In this document: one piece after another, positions 1-9,506 of the stretch
Position numbering within the stretch: the stretch's first letter is position 1
How the letters are laid out: every line of letters starts with the position of its first letter
Source: Pelobates cultripes
Taxonomy: Eukaryota > Chordata > Amphibia > Anura > Pelobatidae
Direction of reading: 5' to 3'
Length of the DNA stretch: 64,000 nucleotides
NCBI GenBank assembly: GCA_933207985.1
Contig: OW240921.1
Coordinates: 113,911,941 to 113,975,940, forward strand
Notes under the pieces: generated by a model
Seen by the model: only the letters and a program-made list of their open reading frames with translations
What the model was told of the DNA's origin: nothing
Database searches by the model: none
Translations under genes and position numbers: made by a program

Positions 1-436
1 TATGCTGGGTAAAGGGTATTAACCCTATAAGATAGATAAGGAGTACATAAAGTGTGCCACTTAAGCAGAATACCCTACTGCTAAGCAGAAACTAATAAGG
101 GGTAGATAGGGAACACAAGGGGATGGTCTGCATCTCACTCAAAATGTAAGCAGCTCCTTCAGTGGATATCAACCAATTGGAGACTCAAAGCTGAGTATAG
201 GAGAAACACAGAAGCTCCCAGGGCAAATATGATTACAAAAGCAAAAACCAATATTAGGTACCCACCATACCCCAGAAAGAAGATATATATCTGTCTGTAC
301 CTAATACCTCGGCACCACACTAGGCTAATGCCTACCTAAACCAAGGACCGTATAAAGATAACTGAAAAACACAGTGAAGTGCTACCTAACAAGGGAAAAA
401 GTGCATAATAAAAATAAAATAGAGCCCGACATACAT
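1..436. repeat. Leader segment A, paralogous to 58531-58969
   Basis: This non-coding stretch occurs once at the left edge and again, almost unchanged, at 58531-58969. It is not part of the repeating unit. In the right-hand copy it continues into a hammerhead-like motif and then block B. Here it stops at about 436 and jumps straight into the middle of a hammerhead-bearing R monomer. The right-hand copy begins about 0.8 kb upstream of exon 1 of the NNMT-like gene. Confidence 0.8.
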
Positions 437-688
437 AGGCATCATCAGTGAGGCATAGCTTGTATCTCTCTAGGCACCGTGAGCAAGGGGTCCACATCTG
501 GATTACCCTTTAAACTAATGGAGAGCAAAAAATGGGTCGCAAGAGTATTCTGAGAACGGACAGCAGCTAAAATAGCCTGCCCTTCGGTGGGTCCCCGCTC
601 AGAACTCAAGCTGGTTTTAGCTCAACTTGTGCCATTACAGTTAGTTTAAAGGGTAATCCAGACGTGGACCCCTTGCTCACGGTGCCTA

Positions 689-762
689 GAGAGATATCAG
701 CTATGCCTCACTGATGATGCCTAACAAGGCTGAAATGATCGTCTGGGGTTGCTGTATCTCTC
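689..762 (+). ncRNA. Type I hammerhead ribozyme (R family)
   Basis: All core elements are present in order: CUGAUGA at 711-717, stem II GCCU/AGGC closed by AACA, GAAA, a two-base-pair stem III on loop AU, then the GUC cleavage site (cut expected after 743). Stem I pairs CCUCA with UGGGG, then an internal loop UAUG/UU, then CAGC/GCUG and GAGAGAUA/UAUCUCUC. Position 10.1-11.1 is a U.U mismatch instead of the usual G-C, and 15.2-16.2 is a U.G wobble. Activity is inferred, not shown. Confidence 0.82.
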
Positions 763-1015
763 GTGCAGAGAGAACTTGCTGGCATTTCGGATCTGGACTG
801 CCCGTATGGTTGGGACCAGTCTGATATGCTTCAGATATGTTCTCTCTGTAATGGCACAAAATGAGCTAAAACCAGCTTGAGTTCTGAGCGGGGACCCACC
901 GAAGAGCAGGCTATTTTAGCTGCTGTCCGTTCTCAGAATACTCTTGCGACCCATTTTTTGCTCACCATTTGTTTAAAGGGTAATCCAGACGTGGACCCCT
1001 TGCTCACGGTGCCTA

Positions 1016-1089
1016 GAGAGATATCAGCTATGCCTCACTGATGATGCCTAACAAGGCTGAAACGATTGTCTGGGGTTGCTGTATCTCTC
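1016..1089 (+). ncRNA. Type I hammerhead ribozyme (R family)
   Basis: This lies exactly 327 nt downstream of the previous ribozyme with the same core and the same two-part stem I. Stem III reads CG-AU-UG, so one pair is a G.U wobble. The expected cut is after 1070 in GUC. Together with the upstream motif it would bracket a 327-nt RNA on a plus-strand transcript. Confidence 0.82.
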
Positions 1090-1173
1090 GTGCAGAGGGA
1101 ACTTGCTGGCATTATTCTATTCTATTCTAGCTGCTGTCCGTTCTCAGAATACTCTTGCGACCCATTTTTTGCT

Positions 1174-3371
1174 CACCTGTATATCTTGCACCAAATAAAA
1201 AAGAAAAACTGAGCTGAATGTGTCCTGGACTTTGATTACCCTAGAAGGCTGTGGTTACCATAAGATCTGGGACAAAATCCTACCTGTGAAAGAGGTGGTT
1301 TGTTACACCATCTACGATGCAACACATTCCATTGGATAAGCCCCTATAGCATCATGTCATAGGAGTGAGCTAATTGGACAAATGAAAATCAGCTCACTCC
1401 CAAACCCATTTAAGATACAACTCATTCCATTGGTTAAGCCCATACAGCATCATGTCACAGGAGTGAGCTTAATGGATGAATGAAAATCAGCTCACTCCCA
1501 TACAAGGCATTCGATTGAACGAATACACAAATTGAGGCAAATAAGTTCATTCGTTCATTTGTTTCTACCATTCCCATATGCTAAAGCAATGCATTGAAAA
1601 TGCATGAACAGTTGATCCAAATTCACAAATGAGTTGTTCGTTCAGTGCACGAACATTGTTCGGCTCACTTCTATTATTATAATACGTGCATTCATTTTGC
1701 TCGTTCGGCAGTTTGTATTGCAATACGTATTACACACACATATACTTTACAGATAGTACACTGCCTGTCTCTAATTCAAAAAGCCAAACTAGTGATACGA
1801 ATGAACGAAAGGCGTTCATTTGTACGCATTTGTTAGTTTGGCTCAATCCCATCAGATTTGATGGGAGTGAACAGAAGTAATGAATGAAAGACTTAATATA
1901 TTGCCATTCGGTTACTAGTTCAGCTTTTTGAATTACACAGACAGTGTAATACAAAAAGCAGAATGAACGAACAAATGAAAGGCTCATGGAAGAATTTTGT
2001 TGGACGCCCATTCGTTTGTTCATTTATTTGTTTCTCTAGCCATTCGTTATTTGGTATTTGTACAAATGGACAAAAAATTCAGATTTTCGTACGAATACGA
2101 AAGCCCAATTCTATTAACAACATTGAATAGTTGCATGCTTTTTGAGCAGAGAGACTAAACTGAGCCAACCCTCAGCTTGGAAAGTGACTTATAACTATTA
2201 CTATGTTTTTTCTTGTTGAAAAAGGGTCTGTTCACTACTGTGTTATGCAAGTGTCAATAGCAAGCATTAGGAAATTAACTCCTTAATGACCTGACAGCTT
2301 TTCAATTTTCTAACTGTTTGGGATCAGGGCTGTTTTTACATTTCCGCGGTATTTGTGTTTAGCTGTAATTGAATTGAATTTAATTTAATGTAATTTGCCC
2401 TTTTAATAATTTACTGTATCCACACAGTTTTTCGAACTTTGACCATCAAAATCTTTTACGCATCTACAACCACCAAAAAACACCCATGCTAAATAGTTTC
2501 TAATTTTTGTCCTGAGTTTAGAAATACCCAATGTTAACATGTTCTTAGCTTTTTTTGGAAAGTTATAGGGCTATAAGTACAAGTAGCACTTTGCTATTCT
2601 TTCAAAATGAACGCAAGTTACATTATAACACTGATATCTGTCAGGAATCCCTGAATAACCTTTCAAATGTATATGTTTTTTAAAAGAAGACAACCTAAGG
2701 TATTAAACTTGGGGTATTTTGACCCTTTTCATGCAACCATTTTACCACCAATCAATGCCAAATTTAAACAAACAAGAAATTAATTGGTGATTTTTTTGAC
2801 ACACATAGCAATTTAAGAACACATGCACTGAGAACCTTAAGGGTTACTGCCAAAGAACACCCCAATATCTGTTCAGCAACATCTCCTGAGTACAGTGATA
2901 CCACCCATGTATAGCTGTGTTGGCTTCTCTTGGGGCTAAAAGACCTTATTTGGAGGGTGTGCAGTTTTCCAACTTGGATTTTTCACAGCTGGTCATCATG
3001 CACCCATGTCCTATTTGGGACATTTCTGAAGCCGGCCAATGTAATTTACACCCATCAAACCATGTATTTTTGAACGGTAGACAAGCCAGGGTATTCAATA
3101 TGGAGTATGTCCAGTCTTTTTTAGTAGCCACGTAGTCACTAACACTGGCCAAATTTAGCCTTTACGTTTGTTTGTGTGTTAAAAATGCAAAAAACAATTA
3201 TGAACACTAACTTTGTCCATTGTTTTTGACTAAATGGCTACTACAAAAGACAGAATATTCCCCATTTGCAATACCTTGGGTTGTCTTATTTTGCAAATGG
3301 TATGCCATCAAGGGGGTAATTCTCATTCCTGGGCTACCATGCGCTCTCAATGGCAGCATAAACAATCAGGC
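1174..3371. repeat. Block C, AT-rich palindromic repeat DNA (array copy 1)
   Basis: No gene is seen. About 1500-2110 is rich in CGTTCATT/AATGAACG words and contains an inverted repeat: around 1755-1803 pairs with around 1905-1955 (AATTCAAAAAGC versus GCTTTTTGAATT). About 2260-3371 is the left half of a palindromic frog-type DNA element whose right half survives only after the last array copy (21784-22115). A related copy of the 2150-2290 part lies at 37325-37640. The same block recurs at 7309-9506, 13450-15647 and 19586-21783, and in part at 62875-64000. Confidence 0.7.
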
Positions 3372-4750
3372 TATATGTTAATTGGGTAGTCTAATAAACA
3401 TTACCCATTGCATCGCATTAGTCCATTCATCAGCATCAACACGCCTACGTAGGAGGTGTCAGTATACAATGTCATGGATCCAACCCCATGTGGGATGTGG
3501 GCGGTATCCATAACAAGTACAGAGTAGGCGAGTTCAGTGATACGAGGGTGGCACTATCCAGTCAATGAATGACGCCCACATGAGATCACTGTGAGATACC
3601 CCCCATAGTAGGCAGTTGCCTAAAATATACTATATTACATTCTTGGTGATGTAAATACAGGTGCATATAGCCAAAACAAGAAATCAACCTAGTAGAAGTT
3701 ATTACTAGTGGGCTGTCTCTGATAGAATTAAGTATATTTAAACCACTTGCTCAATTTTGGAGAATTGCATGACAGAGTGACATGGTATTGACTGAACTGT
3801 TTTCTTGGCATCTTATACACGGAATAAAAATATATCCAAGTTATCTGGCACCCAGGGCTTTTTATTATCTGATGTCCTAAATAAGAATTTTATATAAGTA
3901 ATAAGGTGGAGAATATAATATTAAAGTTGCATATAAACGCTTGGCTAATAAGTAGGGACATAAAAAATAAGCTTAAAAATAATGCAATCATAAGGTCCCT
4001 TAGATAGTCAAGTGTGAGGTTTACAACAACTAAGCACATGGATAATGTCCAATATTTTGTCTCTATGGTTGTAAACTACTGTATTCAAGGAGTCTCACAC
4101 TCACCTTACCCACTGTTATGAACTAGTGTAATTTTGGTGGTATAAAAAATCCGCTGAAGGTTATATTAGTAACTAGCATTAGCTGATTGTGCTGGCGGAG
4201 GTAGCAGGTGCTGCCACACCGCTGAGGGGAGGAACCAGTATCACTTTACGGGAGATCTAAAGGTATTAGGAAGGGAAAGAGAATGGAAGAATAAGGAGGA
4301 ATGAGAAAAAAAAGAGATGTTTCGCCACCACGAACGGCAAAATAGAAAGAAATTAAATGGTAAAGCGAAGTGATTGGGCAATTGGTGACACACTCACCTG
4401 TTTCATCCCAAGGCAGAGCATCCAAACTCCTTCGTTCCTTGGCATGGGGAGCGGACCTCCAGAGCTCAACCACAATACCCTAGTGTTAGTGGACTGTGCG
4501 GGCTGAGGTAGCAGGCATTGCCACACCGCTGTCAGGCACAACCAGAGAGGAGAAACCAGTACCACTTTAAGGGAGATTTAATAGATAGAGAGAGAAAATA
4601 AAATAAAGTTTTTAATTTCTGTCTAACACATGATATCCAGCATATAACCTGAAAAAATAATTATGAAGTAGAGAAACCCTAAGCTCAATTTCAGTCAAAG
4701 TGAAGAGCAGGGTACCCCAATTTGGGCAGAATGAACTTAAGAAAGGCAAT

Positions 4751-5409
4751 CTACTCCATCAGATGAGGTGACATTTGTGAACACTGTGGATTCAGTATAT
4801 TACCGGTTACCGAAAACACTCGTTCACTTGGGACAGTGGTTGGCAGACATGTTAGCAGCTCCTGCACAACAAATGAGAGTGCAGGCCACATACTCTTCTT
4901 CTCATCCCAATAGCTAAGAGGGTCAACATTAGGGGGGAAAGGAGGTTCGGAGGGGTAGACTCTGACCAATTCTGAGGCAGTACTCTCCTTTCTGCTGCTA
5001 GCACTCTCAGTGGGTCCAACTATATCCTCATGCAAGTCTTCCCAAAATGCAGCTGCTCCACTCAGCTGTGTGGTGGTGTATTGCCACTGCCAACACTTCT
5101 GCTTGAAGTAGCAGACAACTCAGCCTCCTGCTGAACTACTCCATCAGACAGCATTCCCCTCTTTTGCTGCCAGTCACACATCATCTGGATCAATTTCTCC
5201 CTCCAAGGTGTTAGGCTATTGCATCTGAGTACAAGCTTTCCCTTAATCCTTGGGTCACACAAGCAAGCTAGCATCAGTTCAGGAGAATTATCACTTTGCT
5301 CACGTAGGCAAGCTTTAAGCTGATCATTCAGCCTCCTGACCAGAGTTACTACATCAGGATGTAGATGGTCACCTTGAACAACCTCTTGGTGTTCAAGGAA
5401 GACACCCAT
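4751..5409 (-). pseudogene. hAT-type transposase remnant (C-terminal dimerisation region), copy 1
   Basis: Two short minus-strand frames (5409-5062, then 5035-4751) are separated by a stop. The first contains LACLCDPRIKGK, which resembles the hAT LDPRFK segment. The second contains DPLSYWDEK and TVPSERVFSVTGNI, matching the hAT C-terminal dimerisation signature (PLxYW ... PSERxFSxxG). The N-terminal BED finger and most of the catalytic core are absent, so this cannot be a working transposase. It is carried passively in every array unit. The family call is from motifs only. Confidence 0.75.
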
Positions 5410-5987
5410 CTTATTTTGTAAATCCCCACTAAAGCACTCACCCTTGGATAAGCTCCTACAGCATCATGTCACATGAGTGGGCTGATTAGCAAAATGAAAA
5501 TCAGCTGATTCCCAAACCCATTGTGAGAGAAAAAGTGGAAAGGTTGTTGAGGGAAGATACATTAGGCCTGGTTTACTAAACGGCAGCCTGTGGTTTCTCA
5601 ATTAAATGCCCCAGGGAGAGATTTTAGGTTTGCAAGATACATTGTTGGCATTCTGCAAACCATGGTAAGGGTCCCTGGGGTGGAGCATTTGGAGAGCAGG
5701 GTGGGCCAGTGCTCCAATAGCACCAGTTGCTATATAACAGCCAGACCAGGACTTGTATGTGAACTAATTGATACTCACCTGTAGCTGGTCAATTAGCAGG
5801 AAGGCTTTTAAAAGAAGGGATGCAGAGTGAGGGAGAAAGAGCCAGAGGAATGGTGTGCATTGCAGCTATATCTTGTTATTGCCAATTGGTAAGTGGAAAA
5901 AGCACCCAATTCCAGATAGTAATTACTCTGTTTAGTAAGTGCTCAAACAAGAGCAAGGAATTTTGTTTTGTTTTTTTTATTTTGGAG

Positions 5988-6001
5988 CACCTGTATATTT
6001 T
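5988..6001. repeat. Left target-site duplication of R block
   Basis: CACCTGTATATTTT is repeated as CACCTGTATATCTT at 7309-7322 on the other side of the R block and occurs once in the R-free locus at 62861-62874. This supports insertion of R as a unit before array amplification. Confidence 0.8.
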
Positions 6002-6207
6002 GGAGAGCAAAAAATGGGTCGCAAGAGTATTCTGAGAACGGACAGCAGCTAAAATAGCCTGCCCTTCGGTGGGTCCCCGCTCAGAACTCAAGCTGGCTTT
6101 AGCTCATCTTGTGCCATTACAGAGAGAACATATCTGAAGCATATCAGACTGGTCCCACGCATACGGGCAGTCCAGATCCAAAATGCCAGCAAGTTCTCTC
6201 TGCACAA

Positions 6208-6281
6208 GAAATACAGCAACCCCAGACGATCATTTCAGCCTTCTTAGGCATCATCATTGAGGCATAGCTGGTATCTCTCTA
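6208..6281 (-). ncRNA. Decayed hammerhead (R family, first monomer)
   Basis: Same layout as the active-looking copies, but the core reads AAUGAUGA where CACUGAUGA is expected, so the essential C3 is A. Stem I is also eroded (UAUUUCUU). It is expected to be inactive. Equivalent decayed copies occur in the next two array units near 12343 and 18484. Confidence 0.7.
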
Positions 6282-6532
6282 CTCACCGTGAGCAAGGGGT
6301 CCATGTCTGGATTACCTTTTAAACTAATGGAGAGCAAAAAATGGGTCACAAGAATATTCTGAGAACGGACAGCAGCTAAAATAGCCTGCCCTTCGGTAGG
6401 TCCCCGCTTAGAACTCAAGCTGGTTTTAGCTCAACTTGTGCCATTACAGAGAGAACATATCTGAAGCATATCAGACTGGTCCCACGCATATGGGCAGTCC
6501 AGATCTGAAATGCCAGCAAGTTCTCTCTGCAC

Positions 6533-6606
6533 AAGAGATACAGCAACCCCAGACGATCGTTTCAGCCTTGTTAGGCATCATCAGTGAGGCATAGCTGGCA
6601 TCTCTC
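6533..6606 (-). ncRNA. Type I hammerhead ribozyme (R family, best stem III)
   Basis: The minus strand reads stem I, CUGAUGA (complement of 6578-6584), stem II GCCU-AACA-AGGC, then GAAA, and a fully Watson-Crick stem III CG-AU-CG followed by UC. The cut is expected between 6552 and 6551. Opposite orientation to the motifs at 6824 and 7151, so transcripts of either strand could carry ribozymes. Confidence 0.83.
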
Positions 6607-6823
6607 TAGGCACCGTGAGCAAGGGCTCCACGTCTGGATTACCCTTTAAACTAATGGAGAGCAAAAATGGGTCGCAAGAGTATTCTGAGAACAGACAGCC
6701 GCTAAAATAGCCTGCCCTTCGGTGGGTCCCCGCTCAGAACTCAAGCTGGTTTTAGCTCAACTTGTGCCATTACAGTTAGTTTAAAGGGTAATCCAGACGT
6801 GGACCCCTTGCTCACGGTGCCTA

Positions 6824-6897
6824 GAGAGATATCAGCTATGCCTCACTGATGATGCCTAACAAGGCTGAAATGATCGTCTGGGGTTGCTGTATCTCTC
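6824..6897 (+). ncRNA. Type I hammerhead ribozyme (R family)
   Basis: Full core with GAAAUGAUCGUC, giving one U.G wobble in stem III. Stem I is extended to 17 pairs around the UAUG/UU internal loop, the place where natural hammerheads make tertiary contacts with loop II. Confidence 0.82.
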
Positions 6898-7150
6898 GTG
6901 CAGAGAGAACTTGCTGGCATTTCGGATCTGGACTGCCCGTATGGTTGGGACCAGTCTGATATGCTTCAGATATGTTCTCTCTGTAATGGCACAAGATGAG
7001 CTAAAACCAGCTTGAGTTCTGAGCGGGGACCCACCGAAGAGCAGGCTATTTTAGCTGCTGTCCGTTCTCAGAATACTCTTGCGACCCATTTTTTGCTCAC
7101 CATTTGTTTAAAGGGTAATCCAGACGTGGACCCCTTGCTCACGGTGCCTA

Positions 7151-7224
7151 GAGAGATATCAGCTATGCCTCACTGATGATGCCTAACAAGGCTGAAACGA
7201 TTGTCTGGGGTTGCTGTATCTCTC
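7151..7224 (+). ncRNA. Type I hammerhead ribozyme (R family)
   Basis: Starts 327 nt after the previous one, same strand. The core is intact, with GAAACGAUUGUC (one G.U wobble in stem III). It lies in the truncated last monomers of the R block. Confidence 0.82.
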
Positions 7225-7308
7225 GTGCAGAGGGAACTTGCTGGCATTATTCTATTCTATTCTAGCTGCTGTCCGTTCTCAGAATACTCTTGCGACCCAT
7301 TTTTTGCT

Positions 7309-9506
7309 CACCTGTATATCTTGCACCAAATAAAAAAGAAAAACTGAGCTGAATGTGTCCTGGACTTTGATTACCCTAGAAGGCTGTGGTTACCATAAGA
7401 TCTGGGACAAAATCCTACCTGTGAAAGAGGTGGTTTGTTACACCATCTACGATGCAACACATTCCATTGGATAAGCCCCTATAGCATCATGTCATAGGAG
7501 TGAGCTAATTGGACAAATGAAAATCAGCTCACTCCCAAACCCATTTAAGATACAACTCATTCCATTGGTTAAGCCCATACAGCATCATGTCACAGGAGTG
7601 AGCTTAATGGATGAATGAAAATCAGCTCACTCCCATACAAGGCATTCGATTGAACGAATACACAAATTGAGGCAAATAAGTTCATTCGTTCATTTGTTTC
7701 TACCATTCCCATATGCTAAAGCAATGCATTGAAAATGCATGAACAGTTGATCCAAATTCACAAATGAGTTGTTCGTTCAGTGCACGAACATTGTTCGGCT
7801 CACTTCTATTATTATAATACGTGCATTCATTTTGCTCGTTCGGCAGTTTGTATTGCAATACGTATTACACACACATATACTTTACAGATAGTACACTGCC
7901 TGTCTCTAATTCAAAAAGCCAAACTAGTGATACGAATGAACGAAAGGCGTTCATTTGTACGCATTTGTTAGTTTGGCTCAATCCCATCAGATTTGATGGG
8001 AGTGAACAGAAGTAATGAATGAAAGACTTAATATATTGCCATTCGGTTACTAGTTCAGCTTTTTGAATTACACAGACAGTGTAATACAAAAAGCAGAATG
8101 AACGAACAAATGAAAGGCTCATGGAAGAATTTTGTTGGACGCCCATTCGTTTGTTCATTTATTTGTTTCTCTAGCCATTCGTTATTTGGTATTTGTACAA
8201 ATGGACAAAAAATTCAGATTTTCGTACGAATACGAAAGCCCAATTCTATTAACAACATTGAATAGTTGCATGCTTTTTGAGCAGAGAGACTAAACTGAGC
8301 CAACCCTCAGCTTGGAAAGTGACTTATAACTATTACTATGTTTTTTCTTGTTGAAAAAGGGTCTGTTCACTACTGTGTTATGCAAGTGTCAATAGCAAGC
8401 ATTAGGAAATTAACTCCTTAATGACCTGACAGCTTTTCAATTTTCTAACTGTTTGGGATCAGGGCTGTTTTTACATTTCCGCGGTATTTGTGTTTAGCTG
8501 TAATTGAATTGAATTTAATTTAATGTAATTTGCCCTTTTAATAATTTACTGTATCCACACAGTTTTTCGAACTTTGACCATCAAAATCTTTTACGCATCT
8601 ACAACCACCAAAAAACACCCATGCTAAATAGTTTCTAATTTTTGTCCTGAGTTTAGAAATACCCAATGTTAACATGTTCTTAGCTTTTTTTGGAAAGTTA
8701 TAGGGCTATAAGTACAAGTAGCACTTTGCTATTCTTTCAAAATGAACGCAAGTTACATTATAACACTGATATCTGTCAGGAATCCCTGAATAACCTTTCA
8801 AATGTATATGTTTTTTAAAAGAAGACAACCTAAGGTATTAAACTTGGGGTATTTTGACCCTTTTCATGCAACCATTTTACCACCAATCAATGCCAAATTT
8901 AAACAAACAAGAAATTAATTGGTGATTTTTTTGACACACATAGCAATTTAAGAACACATGCACTGAGAACCTTAAGGGTTACTGCCAAAGAACACCCCAA
9001 TATCTGTTCAGCAACATCTCCTGAGTACAGTGATACCACCCATGTATAGCTGTGTTGGCTTCTCTTGGGGCTAAAAGACCTTATTTGGAGGGTGTGCAGT
9101 TTTCCAACTTGGATTTTTCACAGCTGGTCATCATGCACCCATGTCCTATTTGGGACATTTCTGAAGCCGGCCAATGTAATTTACACCCATCAAACCATGT
9201 ATTTTTGAACGGTAGACAAGCCAGGGTATTCAATATGGAGTATGTCCAGTCTTTTTTAGTAGCCACGTAGTCACTAACACTGGCCAAATTTAGCCTTTAC
9301 GTTTGTTTGTGTGTTAAAAATGCAAAAAACAATTATGAACACTAACTTTGTCCATTGTTTTTGACTAAATGGCTACTACAAAAGACAGAATATTCCCCAT
9401 TTGCAATACCTTGGGTTGTCTTATTTTGCAAATGGTATGCCATCAAGGGGGTAATTCTCATTCCTGGGCTACCATGCGCTCTCAATGGCAGCATAAACAA
9501 TCAGGC
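7309..9506. repeat. Block C, array copy 2
   Basis: Nearly base-for-base repeat of 1174-3371; no gene seen. Confidence 0.8.

Larger units (their letters stand above)
437..1173. mobile_element. R block, 5'-truncated copy (hammerhead foldback)
   Basis: This is the remnant of an R block whose left part was lost at the junction with segment A. The junction cuts through a minus-strand hammerhead at its stem II loop, leaving only stem I and the CUGAUGA side. The remainder holds one partial minus-oriented monomer, then plus-oriented monomers with two complete hammerheads. The right end (GACCC, T-run, GCT) abuts the sequence CACCTGTATATCTT, which is the right target duplication in the full copies. 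Confidence 0.8.
3372..6001. repeat. Block B (array copy 1), TE-derived
   Basis: This block is homologous to 59204-62874 with indels. It holds a possible RNase H-like relic near 3420-3640, two imperfect direct repeats around 4190-4260 and 4500-4580 (GAGGTAGCAGG, GCCACACCGCTG, ACTTTA-GGGAGAT), and the hAT remnant. Its left edge is the array duplication breakpoint: CAATCAGGC from block C is fused to GGCTATATG of B, sharing GGC. Copies are at 9507-12136 and 15648-18277. Confidence 0.7.
6002..7308. mobile_element. R block: foldback cluster of ~327-bp hammerhead monomers, full copy 1
   Basis: The block is 1307 bp, with inverted ends (GGAGAGCAAAAAATGGGTCGC on the left, its complement on the right). 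It consists of two full and one partial minus-oriented monomers (6002-6775), then one full and two partial plus-oriented monomers (6776-7308). The plus side ends in a short ATTCT microsatellite. It is flanked by CACCTGTATATTTT (5988-6001) and CACCTGTATATCTT (7309-7322), a 14-bp target duplication with one mismatch. The paralogous locus has a single uninterrupted copy of this target at 62861-62874. Long duplications suggest target-primed reverse transcription rather than cut-and-paste. Confidence 0.85.

Noticed and set aside
1645..2023. Overlapping ORFs of 63-97 codons in block C, repeated in every unit
   Set aside because: They lie in AT-rich palindromic sequence on both strands, have no domain, and their conservation only reflects copy identity.
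2917..3152. 72- and 68-codon ORFs on opposite strands
   Set aside because: Part of a palindromic DNA element; one loses its start (61 aa) in copy 4 without any sign of constraint.
5590..6091. Small ORFs spanning block B into R
   Set aside because: They cross the R insertion boundary and target duplication, so they are accidental.
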